A DNA stretch of 64,000 bases from Pseudomonas sp. p1(2021b) (GCF_020151015.1 NZ_CP083746.1:1579001-1643000), one strand, 5' to 3'. Shown: positions 52,409 to 62,506, numbered from the stretch's first letter. The notes: generated from the letters alone by a model not told the origin. Numbers and translations: made by a program.

Positions 52409-53131
52409 TCAGCCCTTCCCAAGGGTGGTCATGGCCAAACCGGGAAAGTCTGTAATCAGGCTGTCTACGCCAAAGTCGGCGAGCCGGCGCATCAGCGCCG
52501 GTTCGTTGACCGTCCACACCGATACGTGCAACCCCTGGCGCTGGGCCTTGAGCAGGCGCTCGGGAGTGCACAGTGTCCAATTCAAGGCCAGCATGTCACA
52601 GCTGTAGTTCTGGGCGACCTTCAGTGGGTCGAGCCAGGCGTATTCGGCCACCAGCCCGCGAGACACGTCCGGCACCAGCTCCAGTGCGGCGCCGAGCACT
52701 TCGCGGGAGCTCGAGGTGATGGTCACCTTGTCGAGCAGGCCGTATTGCTGAGCCAGCTCGCGAATGGCCAATACGGTACTGGCGGCGCGGGTGCGCGAGG
52801 CACTCTTGACCTCCAGTTGCCAGTGTTCGAAGGCACATTTCTCGAACAGTTCCTCCAGCCGCGGGACAGGGCAGGGCTGCACCCAGCCCGGGCCGCCCTT
52901 GCGCGCATCGTAGGTGACCAGCTCGGCGGCAGTGTGCTCGACCACCTTGCCACGCCGGCCGGTGGTGCGCTTGAGGCTGGGGTCGTGGATCACCATAAGC
53001 TCGTTGTCGGCTGACAGGTGCAGGTCCAGCTCGCAGCGATTGACGCCGTGGGACAGGCACTGGCGGAAGCTGGTCAGGGTGTTTTCGGGCGCTTCGCCCT
53101 TGGCGCCGCGATGGCCATAGATCAGGGTCAC
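52409..53131 (-). CDS. Glycerophosphodiester phosphodiesterase
   Basis: This 240-aa GDPD enzyme hydrolyses glycerophosphodiesters to glycerol-3-phosphate and alcohol. Motifs are IYGHRGAKGEAPENTLTSF near residue 4 and CELDLHLSADNELMVIHDP near residue 33, with the metal-binding Glu/Asp and catalytic His. It lacks a signal peptide, so it is the cytoplasmic UgpQ type. Translation starts at GTG preceded by AAGGA. A PilZ-like gene is the next minus-strand gene upstream. Confidence 0.93.
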   Translation of the reverse strand: MTLIYGHRGAKGEAPENTLTSFRQCLSHGVNRCELDLHLSADNELMVIHDPSLKRTTGRRGKVVEHTAAELVTYDARKGGPGWVQPCPVPRLEELFEKCAFEHWQLEVKSASRTRAASTVLAIRELAQQYGLLDKVTITSSSREVLGAALELVPDVSRGLVAEYAWLDPLKVAQNYSCDMLALNWTLCTPERLLKAQRQGLHVSVWTVNEPALMRRLADFGVDSLITDFPGLAMTTLGKG

Positions 53132-53161
53132 GTTCGTTCCTTCAAATCAGAGTGAATAGGC

Positions 53162-53746
53162 TCAGGAGGCGGGGTCGTTCTGTTCCAGCGCCTGGCGCCG
53201 CTGTTGTTGCTGGCGCTGCAGGATGTAGCGGGCCAGCAGCTGGCGCTGGGCGTCGGTCATGTCGATGAATACGGTGCCGACCTCGTAATGGCCGTCCGGG
53301 CGCCGGTCGCAGTGGGTGACCCGGGCACGCAGCAACAGGCCCAGGGCGCGGGGCATCAGCACCATCTTCACGGCCACGCGGGTATCGGTGGCGAGTGGGG
53401 TCGCCTGGGCGAACTCGATGCCGCCTTCGGAGAGAATGACCGGCTGCGGTTGCCCGATTTCGCCCAGCAGGGTTTGGGCCATCACTGCGCTGAGCAGGTC
53501 GAGGCGTTTGTTCTGCACCCGCAGGAATGCCGCCAGGGTGCGGTCCTTTTCGCTGAGCTGGCGCATCAGGTGCTGGGATTCGAAGTCGGCAAGGTGCAGT
53601 TCGCTGAGCAGGTTGAACAGCGGTGAAGCATCTTGCAACAGGTCTGTTTCCAGGGCTTCGGCCGCGCCCAGGGGGCTGATTTCAAGTGCGATACTGTCTT
53701 CGATGCGGTAGTATTCGCGGCGATCTTCTTCGTCTAGTGTCGTCAT
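53162..53746 (-). CDS. PilZ-domain-like protein
   Basis: This 194-aa soluble protein starts MTTLDEEDRREYYRIEDSIA, where RREYYR resembles the RxxxR element of PilZ domains. A long helical insert separates this from a beta part (ILSEGGIEFAQATP, RARVTHCDRRPDGHYEVGTV) like the DxSxxG and later strands of PilZ. The second motif reads SEGGIEF instead of DxSxxG, so cyclic-di-GMP binding is uncertain. The position matches P. aeruginosa PA2989, from memory. It might signal to motility or the envelope, but no partner is obvious. Confidence 0.78.
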   Translation of the reverse strand: MTTLDEEDRREYYRIEDSIALEISPLGAAEALETDLLQDASPLFNLLSELHLADFESQHLMRQLSEKDRTLAAFLRVQNKRLDLLSAVMAQTLLGEIGQPQPVILSEGGIEFAQATPLATDTRVAVKMVLMPRALGLLLRARVTHCDRRPDGHYEVGTVFIDMTDAQRQLLARYILQRQQQQRRQALEQNDPAS

Positions 53747-53839
53747 GGCGAACCCATGGTTACGGCGGTGGTCCGAGTGTAAAGCCGCTGCAGGCGCCCT
53801 GCCACAAGGACGTTCCCTTTCATCCGAACAAGCCCCGAC

Positions 53840-55090
53840 ATGTTCAGACCTCTTTTCGTATTCATCGGTACGCGTTATACCCGTGCCAAGCGTCGCAACC
53901 ACTTCGTCTCGTTCATTTCGCTGACTTCGATGATCGGCCTCGCCCTTGGCGTGGTGGTGATGATCGTGGTGCTGTCGGTCATGAACGGTTTCGACCACGA
54001 GATGCGTACCCGCGTGCTGGGCATGATCCCTCACGCCACGCTGGAAAGCGGCCAGCCGCTGGACGACTGGCCGGCCCTCGCCCAACAAGTAAAGCAGAAT
54101 CCGCAAGTGCTTGCGGTGGCGCCCTTCACCCAGATGCAAGGGTTGCTGACCCATGACGGCAAGGTGCAGAAGGTGCTGCTCAACGGCATCGACCCTGCGC
54201 GCGAGCGCGAGGTGTCGATCATCGACAACTTCATCCGCGATGGCAGCCTCGACAAGCTGGCGCCGGGCGAGTGGGGCATCATGATCGGCGACAAGGCCGC
54301 GGCCAAGCTGGGCGTGGGCATCGGCGACAAGCTGACCTTCGTCGCCCCGGAGGTCAGCGTGACCCCGGCCGGCATGTTCCCGCGCATGAAGCGCTTCACC
54401 GTGGTCGGCACCTTCCATGTCGGCGCCGGTGAGATCGACGGCTACCTGGGCCTGACCAACATCAACGACCTGTCGCGCCTGCACCGCTGGAAGGCCGACC
54501 AGGTCCAGGGCCTGCGGCTGAAGTTCGATGACCTGTTCCAGGCCCCGCGGGTGGCCTGGAACATCGCCCAGAACCTGGGCGAGCAGGAATTCTATGCCCG
54601 CGACTGGACCCGCACCCACGGCAACCTGTACCAGGCGATCCGCATGGAGAAGGCCATGATCGGTTTGCTGTTGCTGCTGATCGTGGCGGTGGCGGCGTTC
54701 AACATCATTTCCACCCTGGTGATGGTGGTCAACGACAAGCGGGGCGACATCGCCATCCTGCGTACCCTGGGCGCCACCCCGGCGCAGATCATGGCCATCT
54801 TCATGGTCCAGGGCACGGTGATCGGCGTGGTCGGCACCCTGATCGGCGCCGTGGTCGGGATCTTCGCGGCGCTCAATGTCAGTGCGGTGATCGCCGGCAT
54901 CGAGACGCTGATCGGGCACAAGTTCCTGAATGCCGATGTGTATTTCATCGATTACCTGCCGTCGCAGATCCAGGCCCAGGACGTGTACATGGTCTGTGGT
55001 GCGGCGCTGGTCCTGAGTTTCTTCGCCACCCTGTACCCGGCCTGGCGTGCGGCCCGCACCCAGCCTGCAGAGGCGCTACGTTATGAGTGA
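53840..55090 (+). CDS. lolC: Lipoprotein-releasing system permease LolC
   Basis: This 416-aa inner-membrane protein has four transmembrane helices, the first near residue 30-50 ([16 protein letters not shown]) and three near 270-400. A large periplasmic domain lies between. With LolD and LolE it extracts outer-membrane lipoproteins and hands them to LolA. The start [20 protein letters not shown] is nearly repeated in LolE. The stop overlaps the lolD ATG (ATGAGTGA), so lolC and lolD are translationally coupled. Confidence 0.93.
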   Translation: MFRPLFVFIGTRYTRAKRRNHFVSFISLTSMIGLALGVVVMIVVLSVMNGFDHEMRTRVLGMIPHATLESGQPLDDWPALAQQVKQNPQVLAVAPFTQMQGLLTHDGKVQKVLLNGIDPAREREVSIIDNFIRDGSLDKLAPGEWGIMIGDKAAAKLGVGIGDKLTFVAPEVSVTPAGMFPRMKRFTVVGTFHVGAGEIDGYLGLTNINDLSRLHRWKADQVQGLRLKFDDLFQAPRVAWNIAQNLGEQEFYARDWTRTHGNLYQAIRMEKAMIGLLLLLIVAVAAFNIISTLVMVVNDKRGDIAILRTLGATPAQIMAIFMVQGTVIGVVGTLIGAVVGIFAALNVSAVIAGIETLIGHKFLNADVYFIDYLPSQIQAQDVYMVCGAALVLSFFATLYPAWRAARTQPAEALRYE

Positions 55091-55781
55091 GTCGCGCATG
55101 AGTGATAAAGCCGTACTGAGTTGCCGCAACCTGGGCAAGTCCTACGAGGAAGGCCCGGAGTCGGTGCAGGTGCTGTCGGGCTTGAACCTGGAGCTGCACG
55201 CCGGTGAGCGGGTGGCCATCGTCGGCAGTTCCGGCTCCGGCAAGAGCACCTTGCTCAACCTGTTGGGCGGCCTCGACACGCCGACCCAGGGCAGTGTCTG
55301 GCTGGCCGGCGAGGAGCTGTCGGCCCTCGGCGAGCGCGCCCGTGGCCTGCTGCGCAACCGCGCCTTGGGCTTCGTGTACCAGTTCCACCACCTGCTGCCG
55401 GAGTTCACTGCCCTGGAGAACGCCTGCATGCCGCTGCTGATCGGCCGTACGCCGATCCCGGAGGCCCGCGAGCGTGCCGAGGCGCTGCTCAAGCGGGTGG
55501 GCCTGGGCCATCGCCTGAACCACAAGCCGGCCGAGCTGTCCGGCGGTGAGCGCCAGCGCGTGGCGATCGCCCGTGCCCTGGTCAATCGCCCGGGCCTGGT
55601 GATGCTCGACGAGCCCACCGGCAACCTCGACCACCATACCGCCCAGGGTATCCAGGAGTTGATGCAGGAGTTGTCCAATTCGTCCCAGACAGCCTTCCTG
55701 GTGGTGACCCACGACCTCAACCTGGCACGCCAGATGGACCGGGTCCTGCGCCTGGAAGACGGCCACCTGGTGCCGATCTGA
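55083..55781 (+). CDS. lolD: Lipoprotein-releasing system ATPase LolD
   Basis: This 232-aa ABC ATPase powers LolCDE. Walker [19 protein letters not shown], signature [15 protein letters not shown] and Walker [12 protein letters not shown] are all present, with the family motif [17 protein letters not shown]. The ATG at 55083 overlaps the end of lolC by eight bases. The next gene, lolE, follows after 61 bases. Confidence 0.96.
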   Translation: MSESRMSDKAVLSCRNLGKSYEEGPESVQVLSGLNLELHAGERVAIVGSSGSGKSTLLNLLGGLDTPTQGSVWLAGEELSALGERARGLLRNRALGFVYQFHHLLPEFTALENACMPLLIGRTPIPEARERAEALLKRVGLGHRLNHKPAELSGGERQRVAIARALVNRPGLVMLDEPTGNLDHHTAQGIQELMQELSNSSQTAFLVVTHDLNLARQMDRVLRLEDGHLVPI

Positions 55782-55842
55782 GCCGCTCGCACGCGGCGGC
55801 AGGAGCCGCTGCGTAACTCTTTTTCATTGGGTGTTCTCGTAC

Positions 55843-57087
55843 ATGTTCAGACCCTTGCCCTTGTTCATCGGTGCCCGCTACACCCGTGCCAAGCGCCGCA
55901 ACCATTTCATCTCGTTCATCTCCATGACCTCGATGATCGGCCTGTCCCTGGGCGTGCTGGCGATGATCGTGGTGCTCTCGGTGATGAACGGCTTCCAGCG
56001 CGAAATGAGCTCGCGCATCCTCGGCCTGGTGCCCCATGCCAGCATCCTCGGCGTGCAGCCGTTGGACGACTGGCGCAAGGTCGCCGATAGCGCGCTGAAG
56101 AACCCGGCGGTGATGGCCGCCGCACCGCTGACCGAAATGGAAGGCATGCTGTCTTATAAGGGCGCTATGCAGCCGATCCAGGTCAGCGGTATCGACCCGG
56201 CCGAGGAGGGCAAGGTCTCCATTGTCGGCCAGCATATCGTCCAGGGGCGGTTGCAGGACCTGGTGCCGGGCGAGTATGGCGTGGTGATCGGCGAGCTGAC
56301 GGCCCGGCGTTTCCGCCTCAATACCGGTGACAAGCTGACCCTGATCGTTCCTGAGATCAGCAAGGCGCCGGGGGGTATCACGCCGCGCATGCAACGCCTG
56401 ACTGTGGTCGGCATCTTCAAGGTGGGGGCCGAGCTGGATGGCTCGCAGGCTTATATACACGTGGCCGATGCCGGTGAGATGCAGCGCTGGGCGCCGGGCA
56501 GCGTGCAGGGCGTGCGCCTGAAGCTGCACGACCTGTATGCCGCGCCGCAGGTATCCAAGGCGATCGCCGCAGGCCTGGGCGATGCCTACCGCGCCGATGA
56601 TTGGTCCCACACCCAGGGCAGCCTGTTCAGTGCCATGAAGATGGAAAAGACCATGATCGGCCTGCTGCTGATGATGATCATCGCCGTGGCGGCCTTCAAC
56701 ATCATCGCCACCCTGGTGATGGTGGTGAACGACAAGGGGTCGGACATCGCCATTCTGCGTACCATCGGCGCCACACCAGCGCAGATCATGGGGACCTTCA
56801 TGGTCCAGGGTTCCTTGATCGGTATCGTCGGCACCCTGGTCGGCGGTGTGCTGGGCGTGGTCGCCGCGTTCAACGTCAGCCAGATCGTCGGCTGGCTGGA
56901 ACGGGTCAGCGGGCAGCACATCTTCACCTCCGACGTGTACTTCATCAGCAGCCTGCCGTCGGAACTGCAGTGGGGCGACGTGGCGATCATCTGCACGGCG
57001 GGGCTGGTGATGAGCTTCCTGGCGACGATCTACCCGGCGTACCGGGCGTCCCAGGTGGAGCCGGCGATGGCGTTGCGTTACGAGTGA
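55843..57087 (+). CDS. lolE: Lipoprotein-releasing system permease LolE
   Basis: This 414-aa paralogue of LolC has the same opening ([20 protein letters not shown]) and topology: four transmembrane helices with a large periplasmic domain. Together the pair forms the LolC-LolE heterodimer around LolD. The ATG at 55843 is chosen by comparison with lolC; a GTG 12 bases upstream is possible. It is convergent with a two-component sensor, with only 23 bases between the stops. Confidence 0.93.
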   Translation: MFRPLPLFIGARYTRAKRRNHFISFISMTSMIGLSLGVLAMIVVLSVMNGFQREMSSRILGLVPHASILGVQPLDDWRKVADSALKNPAVMAAAPLTEMEGMLSYKGAMQPIQVSGIDPAEEGKVSIVGQHIVQGRLQDLVPGEYGVVIGELTARRFRLNTGDKLTLIVPEISKAPGGITPRMQRLTVVGIFKVGAELDGSQAYIHVADAGEMQRWAPGSVQGVRLKLHDLYAAPQVSKAIAAGLGDAYRADDWSHTQGSLFSAMKMEKTMIGLLLMMIIAVAAFNIIATLVMVVNDKGSDIAILRTIGATPAQIMGTFMVQGSLIGIVGTLVGGVLGVVAAFNVSQIVGWLERVSGQHIFTSDVYFISSLPSELQWGDVAIICTAGLVMSFLATIYPAYRASQVEPAMALRYE

Positions 57088-57110
57088 CGTTCCAGGGCGC
57101 GCAGAGGCCT

Positions 57111-58454
57111 CTATTCGGGTAGCTCGATGACAAACCGCGTCCAACCTTCCATGCACTCGGCGCGAATGGTCCCACCATGTGCCTGGATGATCGAACGGGT
57201 GATCGCCAGGCCCAGCCCCGCATGCTCGCTGCTGCCTTCCCGGCGCGCGGGGTCGGCGCGGTAGAAGCGGTCGAACAGGCGCGGCAGCATGGCCGGTGCG
57301 ATCGCAGGGCCCGTATTGGCGACGGTGATCTGTGTGCCGGGCACCAGCGTCACACGGATTTCTCCGCCTTGTGGCGTGAAGCGCAGCGCGTTGTCGAGCA
57401 GGTTGGACAGCGCTCGGCGCAGCATGTGCCGGTCGCCTTCGAGCCTCGCCTGGCCCTCACGCCGCACCTGCACCTCGGCGTCCTCGGCCAAGGGCGCATA
57501 GTACTCGAGCAGGGCATCCAGCTCCTGGTCCAGGTCCAGGGCTTCGCGGTTGGGCATGAGCAGGCCATGGTCGGCCTTGGCCAGGTACAGCATGTCGTTG
57601 ACCAGTTGCGCCATCCATTGCAGCTCTTCCAGATTGCCGTGCAGCGCTTCGCGGTACTCCTCGAGGCTGCGCGGGCGGGTGAGGGTGACCTGGGTATGGG
57701 TCAGCAGGTTGGACAGGGGCGTGCGCAGTTCGTGGGCGATGTCGGCGGAAAACGCCGAGAGGCGCTGGAAGGCATCGTCCAGCCGCTGCAGCATGGCATT
57801 GACCGTGTCGGCCAGCTCCGCCAGCTCCTCGGGCATCTGCGCCACCGGCAGGCGGGTGGTGAGGGAGCGTGCGTTGACGCTGGCGGCCACTTCGCCCATC
57901 TGCCGCAGGGGGCGTAGCCCACGGCGCGCAGCCCAGGCGCCGAGCAGGGCAGTGGCCAGGGCCGACAGGCCCACCGTCAGCCAGATCAGGCGCTGCATGC
58001 CTTGCAAAAAATGCTGGTGATGGGTGATGTCGAGGAACAGGGTCAGTTGCCCTGCGCTTGGGTTTTGCTCGTCCAGGCGGGTCGACAGGCTGCGGTAGTC
58101 GATGCCGTCTGCATGCAGGGTCGCCAGGCCCGAGTGGCGGGGGGGCTCGGGCAGGTCGGTGCGGCTGTCGTACCACACCACGCCATCGGCGCCACGAATG
58201 CGCAGGGCCAGGTCGGCCTGGTGGCTCAGCTCGTTGCGCAGCGCCGGCAGCCGTTGCGCCAGCGCGTCGGGGCTGGTCACGCCGTCGAGCAGCGCGCGCA
58301 TCAGGGACAGGCGGCTGCCGAGCAATTGCTGGTCCAGCTCGATGAAGTGCCGTTCGCTGGCCCGGCTGAACAGCAGCCCGGCGGTCAGCGAAACGGCTGC
58401 GGTGCAGGCAGCGAACAGCAGGGCCAGGCGCCCGCCAAGGGACAGGCGACGCAT
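57111..58454 (-). CDS. CopS/CusS-like heavy-metal sensor histidine kinase
   Basis: This 447-aa kinase has transmembrane segments near residues 11-29 and 158-175, flanking a 125-residue periplasmic sensor, and a HAMP region. The phosphoacceptor His241 is in FSADIAHELRTPLSN, and the ATPase domain reads LSNLLDNALRFTPQGG and FDRFYRADPARREG. Metal-sensor kinases of this type respond to copper or silver. The start overlaps the regulator stop (TGATG), so translation is coupled. No copper-efflux genes are beside it. Confidence 0.92.
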   Translation of the reverse strand: MRRLSLGGRLALLFAACTAAVSLTAGLLFSRASERHFIELDQQLLGSRLSLMRALLDGVTSPDALAQRLPALRNELSHQADLALRIRGADGVVWYDSRTDLPEPPRHSGLATLHADGIDYRSLSTRLDEQNPSAGQLTLFLDITHHQHFLQGMQRLIWLTVGLSALATALLGAWAARRGLRPLRQMGEVAASVNARSLTTRLPVAQMPEELAELADTVNAMLQRLDDAFQRLSAFSADIAHELRTPLSNLLTHTQVTLTRPRSLEEYREALHGNLEELQWMAQLVNDMLYLAKADHGLLMPNREALDLDQELDALLEYYAPLAEDAEVQVRREGQARLEGDRHMLRRALSNLLDNALRFTPQGGEIRVTLVPGTQITVANTGPAIAPAMLPRLFDRFYRADPARREGSSEHAGLGLAITRSIIQAHGGTIRAECMEGWTRFVIELPE

Positions 58455-59134
58455 CAGTCCTGGCGCTCCTCGAGCACGTAGCCCATGCCACGCACGGTGT
58501 GGATCAGCTTGTTGGCATGGCCGTCGTCGATCTTCAGGCGCAGGCGACGGATCGCCACTTCGATGACATTGGTGTCGCTGTCGAAATTCATGTCCCATAC
58601 CTGCGAGGCGATCAGCGACTTGGGCAGCACTTCGCCCTGGCGACGCAGCAGCAGTTCGAGCAGGGCGAACTCCTTGGCGGTCAGGTCGATACGTTGCCCG
58701 TCGCGGTCGGCGCGGCGGCGGATCAGGTCCAGGCGCAGGTCGGCCAGGCCCAGTGTGGTGTCCTGGTTGGGGCTGGTGCCGCGGCGCAACAGGGTACGAA
58801 CACGCGCCAGCAGCTCGGAGAAGGCGAAAGGCTTGACCAGGTAGTCGTCGGCGCCCAGTTCCAGGCCATGCACCCGGTCTTCGACGGCATCGCGTGCGGT
58901 GAGGAACAGCACCGGCGTATCCAGGCCGGCCTGGCGGACGGCCTGGAGGATCTGCCAGCCATTGCGTCCCGGCAGCATCACATCGAGGATCAACAGGTCA
59001 TGCTCGCCGCTCAGGGCCAGGTGCTGGCCGGTGTCCCCATCGCTGGCCAGCTCCGTGGCGAAGCCCGCTTCGCTCAGGCCCTGGCACAGGTACTGGCCGG
59101 TCTTGGCCTGGTCTTCGACGATCAGCAGTTTCAT
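58454..59134 (-). CDS. CopR/CusR-like OmpR-family response regulator
   Basis: This 226-aa regulator has a receiver domain with phosphoacceptor Asp51 in [13 protein letters not shown], Lys in YLVKPFAF, and a C-terminal winged helix ([33 protein letters not shown]). The family TIGR01387-like features include [24 protein letters not shown] at 59134 is set by alignment of MKLLIVEDQ. It is expected to bind near copper-resistance promoters; none are in the window. Confidence 0.93.
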   Translation of the reverse strand: MKLLIVEDQAKTGQYLCQGLSEAGFATELASDGDTGQHLALSGEHDLLILDVMLPGRNGWQILQAVRQAGLDTPVLFLTARDAVEDRVHGLELGADDYLVKPFAFSELLARVRTLLRRGTSPNQDTTLGLADLRLDLIRRRADRDGQRIDLTAKEFALLELLLRRQGEVLPKSLIASQVWDMNFDSDTNVIEVAIRRLRLKIDDGHANKLIHTVRGMGYVLEERQD

Positions 59135-59354
59135 GGTGTCCCTTGTGCTGGAAGGTGAGGGCAGTGAGTACCGGCAGATGATACGTGACCCAGGGCCTGC
59201 CGGGCGAAGCTGACGGCGTTGTAATGCGGCTGTCAGCCAGCGGCCAGCCGCGCTTGGTCGGCCTGGTGGGGCCACCGGGCGACGCCAGTGCCAAGGCAGG
59301 CGTTAAAAACGGTAGACTAGGGCCATTCGAAACTTCCGTATCCAGGTCAGGTCC

Positions 59355-60185
59355 ATGCATCCCGCCGCCGAACATTCCCCGCTGGGTAAGTCCAGCGAGT
59401 ACATCGCCACCTACACCCCTTCGCTGCTGTTCCCCATCCCGCGTACGGCCAAGTGGGCCGAGCTGGGTGTCACGGCCCAGACCTTGCCCTGGCAGGGCGT
59501 GGACTACTGGAACTGCTTCGAGCTGTCCTGGCTGCTGCCTTCGGGCAAGCCGGTGGTGGCCATTGGCGAATTCGCTATCCCAGCCGACTCGCCGAACATC
59601 ATTGAGTCCAAGTCGTTCAAGCTGTACCTCAACTCGCTGAACCAGACGACATTTGCCTCGGTCGGCGAGCTGCAGGCCTGCCTGGAGAAGGACCTGTCCG
59701 CCGCTGCCGGCAAGCCGGTGGGCGTTCGGGTTCGCAGTCTGGGTGAAGTCGAGGCCCAGGGCGTGGTCGCCCTGCCTGGCCAGTGCATCGATGCCCTGGA
59801 TGTAAGCATCAGCAACTACGAACAGCCCCAGCCGGAGCTGCTGCACTGCGACGCACAGCGTGTGGTCGAGGAAACCGTTCACAGCCACTTGCTCAAGTCC
59901 AACTGCCCGGTGACCGGCCAGCCGGACTGGGGAAGCGTGGTGGTGCAATACAAGGGCCTGGCCCTGGACCATGCCAGCCTGCTGAGCTACCTGGTGAGCT
60001 TCCGCCAGCATGCCGACTTCCATGAGCAGTGTGTCGAGCGCATCTACCTGGACTTGCTGCGCCTGCTCAAGCCGGAGCATTTGACCGTATATGCACGCTA
60101 TGTGCGCCGTGGCGGCCTGGACATCAACCCGTACCGCAGCACCGGGGCGATCAGCCCGAGCAACCAGCGGCTGGTTCGTCAGTAA
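59355..60185 (+). CDS. queF: NADPH-dependent 7-cyano-7-deazaguanine reductase
   Basis: This 276-aa enzyme reduces preQ0 to preQ1 for queuosine in tRNA. It is the long, two-domain (E. coli-type) QueF. The QueF motif [17 protein letters not shown] is near residue 78, and the active-site Cys is in [13 protein letters not shown] near residue 182. The ATG at 59355 gives a normal start. No other queuosine genes lie nearby. It stands alone between a divergent regulator and a convergent small gene. Confidence 0.97.
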   Translation: MHPAAEHSPLGKSSEYIATYTPSLLFPIPRTAKWAELGVTAQTLPWQGVDYWNCFELSWLLPSGKPVVAIGEFAIPADSPNIIESKSFKLYLNSLNQTTFASVGELQACLEKDLSAAAGKPVGVRVRSLGEVEAQGVVALPGQCIDALDVSISNYEQPQPELLHCDAQRVVEETVHSHLLKSNCPVTGQPDWGSVVVQYKGLALDHASLLSYLVSFRQHADFHEQCVERIYLDLLRLLKPEHLTVYARYVRRGGLDINPYRSTGAISPSNQRLVRQ

Positions 60186-60222
60186 GCGGGGGCCGCTGTG
60201 CGGCCCCAGGACAGATGAAGGA

Positions 60223-60486
60223 TCAGATCCCCATGCTGTGCAGGCTGTTGGCGATATTGCGCAGGATGGCGGTCAGGTCGGGGTGGTCTGCTTCGAAGCG
60301 CTCGACGGCCGAGTTGACACCATCGACCAGGTTGGTGTCCTGGGTGGCTTCCTCCAGTTTGATCTGGGCTTCGATCTGCTGCATCAGTGCATGCAGATGC
60401 TCGCGCTCTTCCAGCGAGAGCGGCGGGTTGCGTTCCAGTTGCTCGCGCAGGCTCTCGAGTTGCTCTTGCAGTTCGCGGGCAGGCAT
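60223..60486 (-). CDS. DUF4404 protein, 87 aa
   Basis: The protein is nearly all helical and highly charged: MPARELQEQLESLREQLERN then LEEREHLHALMQQIEAQIKL, a coiled-coil pattern. It ends ADHPDLTAILRNIANSLHSM, typical of DUF4404. GGGAGAA precedes the ATG at 60486. Biological role is unknown. It follows queF convergently by 37 bases and is downstream of the HAD-like gene on the same strand, as in P. aeruginosa (PA2805-PA2803, from memory). Confidence 0.88.
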   Translation of the reverse strand: MPARELQEQLESLREQLERNPPLSLEEREHLHALMQQIEAQIKLEEATQDTNLVDGVNSAVERFEADHPDLTAILRNIANSLHSMGI

Positions 60487-60609
60487 TGGGTGTTCTCCCT
60501 CTATGGCTTGGCAAGGCATGGACCTTCGCAACGGGGCAAAGGTTCTGGCCTGCCTTCAAGCGTAATCCACCGGCGGGCGCTTTGCATGATCCGCGTCAAC
60601 GAGGCCGTA

Positions 60610-61173
60610 TCAGGGTTTTTCACCCTTGCGCCGGCGCAGGGCGATATCGGCAAGACAGGTGTCCAAGGCCTCCAGGTGGTCGATCACCGAGTGCACGCCC
60701 AGGCCGAACAATGCCAGGGTCGCCTTGCCACGCGCCAGTTCCCGTTCCTGCTCGGTCATGGCCTGCCACTGGCTGGAGCTGGGGTCGCACTCAGGGCTGC
60801 CACTGGCCAGGCCGACCGTCCACAACCCGGCGTTGAGGCCCGCCTGCAACAGGCGTGGTTGGCCGCTGACCAGCACGCAGCCCTCCAGGCGTTCGCTTTG
60901 CAGAGCCATCAGCGCCTGCCAGCAGGCATTCGGTGCCGGCAAGGGGCAGCCGTTGACCAGATGCCCGGGCAGCCAATCTGGCAGCACGGCGGCCAGGCGC
61001 TTGCCTTGGCTTGAGCTTACGTCGTCGAGCCAGATACAGGGTACGCGCTGGCGCTGCAGGTTGGACAGGGTGTCGAGGGCGCCCGGCAAGGGCTGGGCGG
61101 CGCCGCCCATGGGTTGGACCAGGCAACCGCGCAGTCCGAAGAGCACGGCGGTGAAGTCGGATGCATCGAGCAT
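60610..61173 (-). CDS. HAD-like protein lacking catalytic aspartates
   Basis: This 187-aa protein resembles phosphonoacetaldehyde-hydrolase-like HAD proteins in layout, with motif I at residues 11-19. Where active HAD enzymes have FDLDGTL, it reads FGLRGCL: both catalytic Asp residues are replaced, by Gly13 and Arg15. The rest, with a helical cap between, is intact (PLPGALDTLSNLQRQRVP and CVLVSGQPRLLQAGLNAGLW). Hydrolase activity is therefore unlikely. It could be a binding or structural protein. It is a single gene between a DUF4404 gene and mlaA. Confidence 0.82.
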   Translation of the reverse strand: MLDASDFTAVLFGLRGCLVQPMGGAAQPLPGALDTLSNLQRQRVPCIWLDDVSSSQGKRLAAVLPDWLPGHLVNGCPLPAPNACWQALMALQSERLEGCVLVSGQPRLLQAGLNAGLWTVGLASGSPECDPSSSQWQAMTEQERELARGKATLALFGLGVHSVIDHLEALDTCLADIALRRRKGEKP

Positions 61174-61366
61174 GGCAACGTCCCTGAAATAGCCCGCAGG
61201 CTAGGTCGGCTGTGTTACCGCGGGATGACACTGCAACAGTTGTTCACATAATCTTGAATAAAAATGTGTAAGGCTGTTTATCAGCCAATCAGCATTTATA
61301 CTGGCGTCTTAGTTACGCAGCGCCCAGCGGGGCGTTGCGGCCGTGAAATCCGATGGAGAAACATCT

Positions 61367-62074
61367 ATGCGTAGGATCGGTGCCGGTGTGCTCGAGCGAG
61401 TCACCCAGGCCTGTGTCTGCGCCAGCTTGTTGCTGGCGCCTGTGGCAGCCACCCAGGCGGCCACCGAGGAGGATCCCTGGGAGGCGGTCAACCGACCGAT
61501 CTTCAAGTTCAACGATACCCTCGACACCTATGCCCTCAAGCCGTTGGCCAAGGGCTACCAGGCGGTCACCCCGCAATTCCTCGAAGATGGCATCCACAAC
61601 ATCTTCCGCAACCTGGGCGATGTCACCAACCTAGTGAACGATGTGCTGCAGCTCAAGCCGCACGCCGCCGGCGTCGATACCGCGCGCCTGATCGTCAACA
61701 CCACCTTCGGCCTCGGTGGCTTCTTCGATGTCGGCACCAAGATGGGGCTGCAGCGCAACGACGAGGACTTCGGCCAGACCCTGGGCTACTGGGGCGTGGG
61801 CAGCGGCCCGTACGTGGTCATTCCGTTCCTTGGCCCAAGTACCGTGCGCGATGGCCTGGCCAAGTACCCGGACACCTACACCCGGCCTTACCGCTACATC
61901 GACCACGTGCCGACCCGTAACTCGATCTTCGCCCTGGACGTGATCGACACCCGCGCCGACCTGCTGTCGGCAGAGAAGCTGATCAGCGGCGACAAGTACG
62001 TCTTCATCCGCAATGCCTACCTGCAGAACCGTGAGTTCCGCGTCAAGGATGGCGAAGTCGAAGACGACTTCTGA
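61367..62074 (+). CDS. mlaA: MlaA (VacJ) outer-membrane lipid asymmetry protein
   Basis: This 235-aa protein removes misplaced phospholipids from the outer leaflet and hands them to MlaC. Conserved parts are EDPWEAVNRPIFKFND near residue 35 and NTTFGLGGFFDVGTKMGL near residue 110, with GPYVVIPFLGPSTVRDG near residue 145. The signal peptide (VCASLLLAPVAATQA) ends in AxA, and no Cys lies at the cleavage site, unlike E. coli MlaA, which is a lipoprotein. GGAG precedes the ATG. The mlaFEDCB operon is not in the window. Confidence 0.94.
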   Translation: MRRIGAGVLERVTQACVCASLLLAPVAATQAATEEDPWEAVNRPIFKFNDTLDTYALKPLAKGYQAVTPQFLEDGIHNIFRNLGDVTNLVNDVLQLKPHAAGVDTARLIVNTTFGLGGFFDVGTKMGLQRNDEDFGQTLGYWGVGSGPYVVIPFLGPSTVRDGLAKYPDTYTRPYRYIDHVPTRNSIFALDVIDTRADLLSAEKLISGDKYVFIRNAYLQNREFRVKDGEVEDDF

Positions 62075-62140
62075 TTCGCTGAGTCGCAGTGCTGCCTGGT
62101 GGCGGTTCAGGGCCGTTCAATCAGTGAGTTCGTGGCGTGG

Positions 62141-62183
62141 GGCTGCTATGCAGCCCATCGCGGGGCAAGCCCGCTCCTACAGG
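62141..62183 (+). repeat. Hairpin plus REP element in the mlaA-rssB gap
   Basis: GGCTGC-TAT-GCAGCC (62141-62155) leads directly into CATCGCGGGGCAAGCCCGCT with CCTACAGG (62156-62183). The 432-base gap 62075-62506 also holds two copies of CTTATAAC 22 bases apart (62273 and 62295) and no gene I can support; the rssB promoter must lie here. Confidence 0.7.
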
Positions 62184-62506
62184 AAGGGCGCCCATTCCAA
62201 GCCCCGCGATGGCCATGAAACGGCACTGCTTACGCCTGGCTTCCAACCATTCGGATCGCATCGGGTCGCTTTCTTATAACTTCCGGTCATTTGCCTTATA
62301 ACGGTGCAGGCAACTCGACCCTTGCATGCTTGAAACGCCTGGCGGATGGGAGTACCGTCTGCGCCTTACAGGGTACCTCTGCAAGTTGCCGGGCTTGTTT
62401 TCTTGTCCTACAACTCAAGTAGAGTGATGCCACACAGTATTCCAGTAGCGCCGCGGCCACCTTGCCGACGCCGCTACACCAACCCAATCCGGCGCCGTTC
62501 GCCCAC

